Source: Nitrospinae bacterium CG11_big_fil_rev_8_21_14_0_20_56_8 (GTDB lineage Bacteria; Nitrospinota; Nitrospinia; Nitrospinales; VA-1). From it: a stretch of DNA of 5,027 nucleotides. The notes beneath the pieces were generated by a model. The model was given only the letters and a program-made list of their open reading frames with translations, did not search any database and was not told where the DNA came from. Below, piece by piece: positions 1 to 4,642 of this stretch. The stretch is from the NCBI GenBank assembly GCA_002796165.1, contig PCWF01000016.1, forward strand, positions 1-5,027. Direction: 5' to 3'. The translations under genes were made by a program, and so were the position numbers. How positions within the stretch are numbered: position 1 is the stretch's first letter; every line of letters begins with the position of its first letter.

Positions 1-63
1 TCCATTTTACGGCTCTCCGGTAAAAGGTGGAAATCTAAATTAATATTGATTTTCTGTCAACCT

Positions 64-69
64 TATAAT
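64..69 (+). promoter_or_regulatory. Possible -10 promoter element for the LRR gene
   Basis: TATAAT matches the sigma-70 -10 consensus exactly and lies in an AT-rich stretch (about 1-120) that contrasts with the GC-rich genes. No good -35 box sits at the normal distance. The nearest, TTGATT at 46-51, leaves a spacer of only 12 bases. Transcription from here would give a 5' leader of about 110 bases before the ATG at 187. A perfect 10-base palindrome, GTTTTAAAAC at 85-94, lies just downstream and could be an operator or chance. This is inferred from sequence only. Confidence 0.35.
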
Positions 70-186
70 AGCCTGTAAAAAACCGTTTTAAAACCCGCTC
101 TTCCCTATAACTTTCGGTATTTCCGAGTGTTATGAAGCCCTATCCGGGGTGAGGGAACGGTCGCTTAATACCATGGAGGAATTTTC

Positions 187-810
187 ATGCCATCCATCAC
201 ACATATGGATATTTACAAGCCCGCCGAGCCCTGCGCGCTGACCGGAACGAAACTGACGGCCGCGATGGATAAGGCCGTCCGCGAGCGGTTGTCGCCCGAC
301 GGCCGGTCGCTGGATCTTAAGGGATTCTGCGTGGGCCCCAACGGGATCGGGGTCCTGGTTACCGACGAGCGGCTGAGCAAGGTCAAGCGGCTCAACCTGG
401 GGGGCAACCGTATCGGTGACGAAGGCGCCCGGATGCTGGCCGAGTCGGTCACCTTCTCGAAGGTGCAATGGTTCGAACTCGGAGGCAACGACCTGGGGGA
501 GGAAGGCATCCAGGCCCTGTGCCACGCCACCACCGCTTTCCCCAAGCTCAAGACGCTCAACCTGTACCGAAACAGCCTCAAAGACGGCGGCGCGAAGGTT
601 TTTGCGCAGGATAACGAACTGGAGGGGCTGGAAGAAATCGACCTGGCCCAGAACGAAATCGGCGACGAGGGAATACTCGCGCTGGCCAACTCCAAAAAAT
701 TTCCGCACCTGGCCGCCATGTATCTGGACAACAACTTCGCCTCGATTGAAGCCCGCGAAGAAGCCAAGCACGGCGTCAATTTCAAAAGACTTCAATCGCT
801 GAATCTCTGA
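187..810 (+). CDS. Leucine-rich-repeat protein, ribonuclease-inhibitor type
   Basis: This 207-residue protein consists almost entirely of leucine-rich repeats. LxLxxN-like cores place the conserved Asn at residues 74, 101, 129, 156 and 183, giving a period of 27-28 residues. Several units read as NxIGDEGAxxLA, the signature of the ribonuclease-inhibitor (RI-like) LRR class. A degenerate unit starts near residue 42 (SLDLKG), and the last one is cut short with a C-terminal QSLNL. No signal peptide or membrane segment is visible, so it is probably cytoplasmic. LRR solenoids of this class generally bind proteins; no catalytic motif is seen and the partner is unknown. The ATG at 187 is chosen because GGAGGA (175-180) lies six bases upstream; Met7 (205) is a less well-placed alternative. 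It is the first gene after an AT-rich leader and is followed by a hairpin, so it may be its own transcription unit. The family call is firm and the function is not known. Confidence 0.9.
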   Translation: MPSITHMDIYKPAEPCALTGTKLTAAMDKAVRERLSPDGRSLDLKGFCVGPNGIGVLVTDERLSKVKRLNLGGNRIGDEGARMLAESVTFSKVQWFELGGNDLGEEGIQALCHATTAFPKLKTLNLYRNSLKDGGAKVFAQDNELEGLEEIDLAQNEIGDEGILALANSKKFPHLAAMYLDNNFASIEAREEAKHGVNFKRLQSLNL

Positions 811-816
811 TTCGCC

Positions 817-835
817 CCCGGCCGGGAGGGCCGGG
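817..835 (+). terminator. GC-rich hairpin after the LRR gene, possible weak terminator
   Basis: CCCGGCC (817-823) and GGCCGGG (829-835) form a perfect 7-bp stem around the loop GGGAG, starting seven bases after the LRR stop codon. Only two T's follow, so it lacks the T-tract of a standard intrinsic terminator. It could be a weak or factor-assisted terminator, an mRNA-stabilising 3' hairpin, or a partial barrier that lowers transcription into the downstream gene. Confidence 0.35.
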
Positions 836-861
836 TTCCCATCACCCGGATCCGCTAATCC

Positions 862-868
862 AAGGGAG
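862..868 (+). promoter_or_regulatory. Ribosome binding site fixing the GTG start of yqgE
   Basis: AAGGGAG lies six bases before the GTG at 875. This supports the non-ATG start, which also places the conserved FLIANP motif at the usual distance from the N-terminus. Confidence 0.75.
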
Positions 869-874
869 TCTTCC

Positions 875-1438
875 GTGAATTTCAAATACGGAAAAGGAAC
901 ATTTCTCATCGCCAACCCGGTTTTACCCGACCCCAATTTCTCCCGCACCGTGGTGCTCCTGTGCAACCACGACGAGCAGGGGTCGTTCGGACTGGTCGTG
1001 AACCGTTCCGCAAACCTCAAGGCCTCCGATGTGTTCGCGAATCTGGAATTCCCCCGGATCCAGCAGAACGGGGTGTTCATCGGCGGGCCGGTTTCGCAAT
1101 CGCAGGTTTTTTACCTCGCGCGTTCGCCGGAGCCCATTGCCGAACTGGAGCAAATCTGCGCCGGGCTGTACCTGGGGATGAGCATGGAAGCGCTGGAACT
1201 GGTCTGCGACCGGCTGGAAAATCCCGGCCGGGACCTGCGCTTTTACCTGGGCTATTCCGGCTGGGGCGCCGGCCAACTGGCGGGGGAAATGGAACATAAA
1301 AGCTGGCTCACCTGCAACGCCACGCCGGATATCGTGTTCGAGCCACAGGAAAACAAAATCTGGGCCCAGACCGTGCTGTCCCTGGGCAAGGAATTCGAGT
1401 ACCTGGTCAACGCCCCGGTCGATCCCCAATGGAACTGA
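875..1438 (+). CDS. yqgE: YqgE/AlgH family protein (UPF0301)
   Basis: This complete 187-residue protein has the length typical of the AlgH/YqgE family. Visible family motifs are FLIANP (10-15), DPNFSRTVVLL (19-29), GSFGLVVNR (36-44), GGPVS (70-74) and GYSGWGAGQLAGEM (126-139), followed by WL (144-145). AlgH was originally linked to alginate regulation in Pseudomonas. The family's biochemical role remains unsettled, so no reaction is assigned. It has no signal peptide or membrane segment and is presumably cytoplasmic. In many proteobacteria the gene sits next to yqgF/ruvX, but here it lies between an LRR gene and a pseudouridine synthase gene, so the context adds little. It starts with GTG behind a good AAGGGAG site. 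The hairpin at 817-835 separates it from the LRR gene, and no clear promoter of its own is visible in the 64-base gap. The family identification is very secure. Confidence 0.95.
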   Translation: MNFKYGKGTFLIANPVLPDPNFSRTVVLLCNHDEQGSFGLVVNRSANLKASDVFANLEFPRIQQNGVFIGGPVSQSQVFYLARSPEPIAELEQICAGLYLGMSMEALELVCDRLENPGRDLRFYLGYSGWGAGQLAGEMEHKSWLTCNATPDIVFEPQENKIWAQTVLSLGKEFEYLVNAPVDPQWN

Positions 1439-1599
1439 AGGGGACCTTTGAAAATTAACGTGAGCCATGAGCAAGCGGGGTGCTTGCCGCAGGGATACGG
1501 GGGAACATCCGCGATGCGTTCCGGATTGCCTGCGCGCCCTGGCAACCTTGCGATCCGCCGCCGAGCCCACGGCGAGTGGGTGGCCCTGTCTCGTGCCCG
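1439..1599 (+). other. Unassigned GC-rich leader with several potential stems, before the pseudouridine synthase gene
   Basis: This 161-base stretch follows the yqgE stop. From GTG 1480 it is open in frame with the synthase and would add 40 residues. That extension is rich in Pro, Arg and Cys, resembles no RluA N-terminus and has no clear ribosome binding site. Potential stems are GCAAGC/GCTTGC (1471-1476 with 1482-1487), CGCAGG/CCTGCG (1488-1493 with 1529-1534) enclosing GGAAC-ATC/GAT-GTTCC (1502-1509 with 1513-1522), and GCC-GCCCAC/GTGGGT-GGC (1560-1584, with a GA bulge). It could be a structured 5' untranslated leader, a small RNA, or a poorly conserved protein N-terminus. I could not match it to a riboswitch or housekeeping RNA that I know. 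Such stems also arise by chance in GC-rich DNA. Confidence 0.35.
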
Positions 1600-2502
1600 A
1601 TGCCGATGGTGAAACTGCACACGCTTCCTCCCAGCGAGCAAATTTATCAGTCCTGCGTTCCACCGAAGTATCACGGCCTCCCCATCGAAACGTATTTCGC
1701 CACCCGTTTTTATTATCTGAGCGAAGAGGAATGGACGCACAGGATCCGCGCCGGGGATATCACGTTGAACGGCAGGACGGCCCAGCCCGGCGAACCGGTA
1801 TCCGCCCAGGACCGGACGGTGGCGCGGATGGGACTTCGTGCCGAGCCTCCCGCCAACCGCGACCTGCAGGTCCTGTACGAAGACCGGCATTTGCGCGTGT
1901 TCAACAAGCAGGCGCCCATCCCGGTCCATCCTTCCGGACGCTATTTCAAGAACAGCATGACCGAGCTGTTGAAGGAAGCCTATCCGGATGAGGTGCCCCG
2001 GCCCGTTCAACGGCTCGATGCCATCACCACCGGGGTCCTGGTGTTTGCCCGCACCCGCGAGGCGGCGGCGTACCTGATGGAAGAATTCCAGTCGCACCGC
2101 GTGCACAAGGAATACCTTGCCCTCGTGGAGGGCGAGCCCCGCGATCGGCGCTTTGTGATCGACCAGCCCATCGGCAAGGTCCAGGGCTCCCGGCGCGTGG
2201 TCGACGCCACCCTTCCCACCGCCCAATCCGCACGCACCGAGGTCGAGTGGGTGGCCAGCTTCGGGGGACGATCCCTGCTGAGGGTGATTCCCCGTTCCGG
2301 CCGCACCAACCAGATCCGCGTCCATTTGGCGCATGTGGGATTGCCACTGGTCAACGATCCCGTTTATGGAAGCCCCGGCGAATCCGAAAACGAATTCGGC
2401 CTGCACGCCCACCGCCTGGAGTTCGCCTGTTTCGCGCGGCGGTTCGATCTCACCGCGGCGTGTCCCGGCCATTTCCGGCCCTTTTTGCCGGTGGAAGCGT
2501 GA
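1600..2502 (+). CDS. RluA-family RNA pseudouridine synthase
   Basis: This enzyme isomerises uridine to pseudouridine in rRNA or tRNA; the target site cannot be read from sequence. Read from ATG 1600 it has 300 residues. An S4-like RNA-binding region covers about 31-67 (RIRAGDITLNGR). The catalytic domain begins near 90 (VLYEDRHLRVFNKQAP). The catalytic-loop motif is QRLDAITTG (137-145), with catalytic Asp140. Also present are HRVHKEYLALVEG (166-178), GRTNQIRVHLAH (234-245) and LHAHRLEF near the C-terminus. Two usual residues differ: the His of HRLD is Gln137, and the His of GRTHQIR is Asn237. The start is uncertain. The frame is open back to GTG 1480, and GTG 1576 and ATG 1606 are also in frame; none has a strong ribosome binding site. 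ATG 1600 removes an N-terminus unlike the family. The dihydrouridine synthase gene follows after 7 bases, implying co-translation. The family is secure; membership in RluA, RluC, RluD or TruC is not resolved. Confidence 0.9.
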   Translation: MPMVKLHTLPPSEQIYQSCVPPKYHGLPIETYFATRFYYLSEEEWTHRIRAGDITLNGRTAQPGEPVSAQDRTVARMGLRAEPPANRDLQVLYEDRHLRVFNKQAPIPVHPSGRYFKNSMTELLKEAYPDEVPRPVQRLDAITTGVLVFARTREAAAYLMEEFQSHRVHKEYLALVEGEPRDRRFVIDQPIGKVQGSRRVVDATLPTAQSARTEVEWVASFGGRSLLRVIPRSGRTNQIRVHLAHVGLPLVNDPVYGSPGESENEFGLHAHRLEFACFARRFDLTAACPGHFRPFLPVEA

Positions 2503-2509
2503 GGCAGAG

Positions 2510-3562
2510 ATGAAATCTCCCGCCTGGCCTGCCGGATCGGTTTCCGTTCAACCCGGTCCGGAGAACCTGATCCGAAAAGCGCGGAACCCGTTTTGGCTTG
2601 CGCCCATGGCCGGGATCACCGACCTGTGTTTCCGCCAGCTCATGGACCAACTCGGGGCCGGGGTGCTCATCTCCGAACTCGTTTCGGCCAAGGGCCTTTT
2701 GCACGGTTCGGAGAAAACCCATCGCATGATCCGGATGCACCCCCAGCGGGGGACCCTCGTGGGGATCCAGTTGTTCGGCGAATCGGCGGAAGACCTCATT
2801 GAGGCCGGGCACGTGGTGGCCCGGGCCGGGGCCGATTTCATCGACATCAATCTCGGTTGCCCGGTAAAAAAAGTGGTCAAGAAAGGGTGCGGCGCCGCCC
2901 TCATGCGCGACCCGGTTTACCTCGAATCCTATCTGACCCGTATCCGGAAAGGCGTGCCCCTTCCCCTCACCGTCAAGATGCGCACCGGCTGGAGCGACCA
3001 GGAACTGACCATCCACGAATGCGTGCAGGCCGCCGAACAGGCCGGGTGCGAGTGGGTGGCCGTGCACGGCCGCACCCGGGCCCAAGGATACGAAGGCAAA
3101 GCCGACTGGAACCTCATCCGGGAAGTCCGCCGGCGGGCGCGGATTCCCATTATCGGAAACGGGGACCTGCGCGACCCGATGCGCGCCCACCTTCGGCTCG
3201 AAGAAACCGGCGTCGATGCGGTCATGATCGGGCGCGGCGCTTTGCGCAATCCGTGGATCTTCCGTGAATGCACCGGCGGCCAGGGGGAAGGCCCCCTCGG
3301 ACGGTTTCACCTTCTGGCCGGATACCACCAACTCCTCCGGGAACAATCCGACGCGCGCCAGACCCTCATCCTGCTTCGCAAAATGGCGGTTTGGCTGGCT
3401 TACGGATTCACCGGGGCCGCGGGGTTCCGCGGCGGCATCTTCAAACTGCCCACCGCATCGGCGGTGCTGGACCACGCGGGGGAATTTTTCCAGAGCGTGG
3501 CCCATCTGCCCCCACCCCGGTTCGAAGAGACCGAAGCCTTCATGATGGGCGGGCATGGATGA
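2510..3562 (+). CDS. dus: tRNA-dihydrouridine synthase (Dus family)
   Basis: This flavin enzyme reduces specific uridines in tRNA to dihydrouridine. The 350-residue product is a TIM-barrel Dus protein. Visible motifs are LAPMAGITD (30-38), ISELVSAKG (54-62), GIQLFG (85-90) and INLGCP (113-118) with the expected catalytic Cys117. These are followed by KMRTGW (156-161), VHGRTRAQGYEGKADW (185-200) with the FMN-site His186, GNGDL (216-220) and IGRGALRNPW (240-249). A helical C-terminal domain follows, as in the family. The ATG at 2510 is chosen because GAGG (2501-2504) overlaps the preceding stop codon at a good distance; the frame is also open upstream, but only inside the pseudouridine synthase gene. 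The N-terminus is about 20 residues longer than in many Dus proteins before the first strand. The LGCPVKKVVKKGCGAALM stretch resembles DusB, but I do not assign DusA, DusB or DusC. The 7-base spacing implies one transcript with the upstream synthase. Confidence 0.95.
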   Translation: MKSPAWPAGSVSVQPGPENLIRKARNPFWLAPMAGITDLCFRQLMDQLGAGVLISELVSAKGLLHGSEKTHRMIRMHPQRGTLVGIQLFGESAEDLIEAGHVVARAGADFIDINLGCPVKKVVKKGCGAALMRDPVYLESYLTRIRKGVPLPLTVKMRTGWSDQELTIHECVQAAEQAGCEWVAVHGRTRAQGYEGKADWNLIREVRRRARIPIIGNGDLRDPMRAHLRLEETGVDAVMIGRGALRNPWIFRECTGGQGEGPLGRFHLLAGYHQLLREQSDARQTLILLRKMAVWLAYGFTGAAGFRGGIFKLPTASAVLDHAGEFFQSVAHLPPPRFEETEAFMMGGHG

Positions 3563-3668
3563 ACCGCTTTCCCATCCCGGTTCGGGCGTTTTCTGTTATC
3601 ATGCGGGTTCACAGGAAAAAGGATTCGCGTATCCATCCCTTAGGGGAACGGCGGCCGTGAGGGGTTGA
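3555..3668 (+). CDS. Doubtful 37-codon ORF bridging dus and the first cNMP-binding gene
   Basis: The ORF starts at ATG 3555, overlaps the dus stop by 8 bases, and ends in a TGA (3666-3668) directly before the GTG start of the next gene, in the same frame. It would encode a 37-residue polar peptide starting MDEPLSHPGSG, with no recognisable domain, signal peptide or membrane helix. There is no convincing ribosome binding site before it. It may simply be an open stretch of an intergenic region, a leader peptide coupling translation, or the remnant of an N-terminal extension of the downstream protein. I list it only because it fills the gap exactly. Confidence 0.15.
   Translation: MDEPLSHPGSGVFCYHAGSQEKGFAYPSLRGTAAVRG
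3594..3602 (+). promoter_or_regulatory. Possible extended -10 promoter for the cNMP-binding pair
   Basis: TGTTATCAT contains the TGn extension plus TATCAT, matching five of six bases of the -10 consensus. It lies in the 106-base gap after dus, the largest gap in this part of the window. No -35 box is apparent at the usual spacing, which extended -10 promoters can tolerate. A start site near 3609 would give a leader of about 60 bases before the GTG at 3669. Confidence 0.35.
3659..3664 (+). promoter_or_regulatory. Ribosome binding site deciding the GTG start of the first cNMP-binding gene
   Basis: GAGGGG lies four bases before GTG 3669. An in-frame TGA (3666-3668) directly precedes the GTG, so this is the first possible start in the frame, and the site supports its use despite the rather short spacing. 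Confidence 0.6.
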
Positions 3669-4115
3669 GTGGAATTTGAAAAAGTACTGAAATGTTTCGA
3701 GGCGATTCCTTTTTTTGAAGGGTTCACCCGGGAGGAGCGCCGCTTCCTGGCGTCCCTCGATTGCAATCGGCTCTCCTTCACGGATGGAGAGGCCATCATC
3801 AGGGAAGGCGACCTGGCGCGCTCGGTGTATATCCTGGTTGAGGGCCGAGCCCGCGTGACCCGCAACAAGCCGCCCGAAGTGACTCTCTCGCGGCTGGACA
3901 CGGGCGCCGTGTTCGGCGAGATCGCCCTTCTCGGCAAACGGCCGCGGACCACAAGCGTTGCGGCCGACGGCCCCGCCACCGTACTCATGATGGACGGCGA
4001 AACCATCGAGCGGCTCAACCCGGTACTGCTCAATAAATTCAAGAACAAGCTCATCGAGTTGCTGGCCAACCGGCTCGATGCCCTGAACGAACAACTGATG
4101 AACCTGGTCCGCTGA
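3669..4115 (+). CDS. Stand-alone cyclic-nucleotide-binding-domain protein (first of a tandem pair)
   Basis: This 148-residue protein is essentially one Crp/PKA-type cyclic-nucleotide-binding domain. An N-terminal helix (about 1-30) leads into the beta-roll, with AIIREGD (42-48) and VYILVEGRARV (53-63). The phosphate-binding cassette is FGEIALLGKRPRTTSV (82-97). Glu84 and Arg93, the residues that in family members contact the ribose hydroxyl and the cyclic phosphate, are both present, so ligand binding is plausible. The C-terminal helix (about 119-148, NKFKNKLIELLANRLDALN) resembles the B/C helix of CRP. No helix-turn-helix, kinase, channel or other output domain follows, so it would act through a partner, by dimerising with its neighbour, or as a nucleotide sink. 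It starts at GTG with a TGA immediately upstream. The next gene, a paralogue, begins 16 bases after its stop. The fold assignment is secure; ligand and role are unknown. Confidence 0.88.
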   Translation: MEFEKVLKCFEAIPFFEGFTREERRFLASLDCNRLSFTDGEAIIREGDLARSVYILVEGRARVTRNKPPEVTLSRLDTGAVFGEIALLGKRPRTTSVAADGPATVLMMDGETIERLNPVLLNKFKNKLIELLANRLDALNEQLMNLVR

Positions 4116-4131
4116 CCCGGGAAGGGAATCC

Positions 4132-4605
4132 ATGGCCGACGACGATATCCTGAAACTCCTCAAGGGCATTACCATCTTCAAGGTGCTGACCCCCGGCGAA
4201 TTGAAAGCTCTCGCGAAGATGAAGACCGTCCTCATCAAATACGATGCGGACGAGGCGATCATCCAGCAGGGCGATATCGACCTTCGCCTGTTCGTTCTCC
4301 TCAAGGGGAAAGCGGTGGTGAACAAGAACGAAAATCCCGGCAGGATCCTCGCCACACTCAAACCGGGGGACGTGTTCGGAGAAGTATCCTTCATCAGTCA
4401 AAGCCCGCGCACGGCGAACGTCATCGCCCGCAAGCCGGTTTATGCGCTCCGCATGGACGGGGATACGTTCGACGCGCTGGACCTGGCCATCCAGAACAAA
4501 ATCCGCGCGGAGTTGATCAAGCTCCTCGTCCTGCGGCTCAATAACCTGAACGACAGCATTGTAATGAGCGAAGCCATGCTCAGTTATCTGCGTTACAACA
4601 CCTGA
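4132..4605 (+). CDS. Stand-alone cyclic-nucleotide-binding-domain protein (second of a tandem pair)
   Basis: This 157-residue single-domain protein is a paralogue of the gene just upstream. The two align without gaps over 148 residues with about 50 identities by hand count. Shared elements include EAIIQQGD (41-48), LLKGKAVV (56-63), the phosphate-binding cassette FGEVSFISQSPRTANV (82-97) with Glu84 and Arg93, and a C-terminal helix NKIRAELIKLLVLRLNNLN (122-140). It then has about nine residues more than its neighbour, ending SYLRYNT. No DNA-binding or catalytic domain is present. ATG 4132 is preceded by GAAGGGAA (4121-4128), a good ribosome binding site, and lies 16 bases after the previous stop, so the two are almost certainly co-transcribed. 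The 9-residue tail and the different helix surface could allow hetero-dimerisation or different partners, which is inference. Function is unknown. Confidence 0.88.
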   Translation: MADDDILKLLKGITIFKVLTPGELKALAKMKTVLIKYDADEAIIQQGDIDLRLFVLLKGKAVVNKNENPGRILATLKPGDVFGEVSFISQSPRTANVIARKPVYALRMDGDTFDALDLAIQNKIRAELIKLLVLRLNNLNDSIVMSEAMLSYLRYNT

Positions 4606-4634
4606 ACCCGCGCTACCCGACACCCTTCACCCCT

Positions 4635-4638
4635 GAGG
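4635..4638 (+). promoter_or_regulatory. Short ribosome binding site supporting a TTG start
   Basis: GAGG sits four bases before TTG 4643. An in-frame TGA (4634-4636) overlaps it, and no ATG or GTG occurs in this frame before the repeats, so TTG is the only start supported near the beginning of the frame. The spacing is tight and the site short, so translation may be modest or depend on coupling to the upstream gene. Confidence 0.45.
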
Positions 4639-4642
4639 TTCC

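Noticed and set aside
5..25. Hairpin TTTTACGG / CC-GTAAAA (one bulged G) at the left edge as a terminator of an upstream gene
   Set aside because: The stem is A/T-rich and short in G-C pairs, and no T-tract follows. No upstream gene is visible to terminate.
1471..1590. Weak resemblance of the pseudouridine synthase leader to a cobalamin riboswitch (AGGGA...GGGGGAACATCC followed by later stems)
   Set aside because: The conserved B12 box (AGCCAGGAGACCTGCC-like) is absent, with only TGGCCCTGTC near that place, and an RNA pseudouridine synthase is not a cobalamin-regulated gene.
1439..1599. The leader considered as 6S RNA, SRP RNA, tmRNA or RNase P RNA
   Set aside because: I could not recognise the conserved core sequences of any of these, nor a long closing stem joining its two ends. 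Without a covariance search there is no support for naming it.
1467..1991. A 174-codon plus-strand ORF overlapping the pseudouridine synthase gene
   Set aside because: Most of it overlaps the clearly coding RluA frame, and its translation shows no recognisable motif.
1252..2472. A long minus-strand ORF (406 codons) opposite yqgE and the pseudouridine synthase gene
   Set aside because: The plus strand encodes recognisable protein families with intact motifs here. The minus-strand translation has no recognisable domain and is an effect of GC-rich codon use, as are the other long minus-strand frames, for example at 130-1080 and 2450-3556.
2333..2509. Upstream extension of the dus frame by 59 codons
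   Set aside because: It lies wholly inside the end of the pseudouridine synthase gene in another frame. ATG 2510 has a properly spaced GAGG, and the extension does not resemble a Dus N-terminus.
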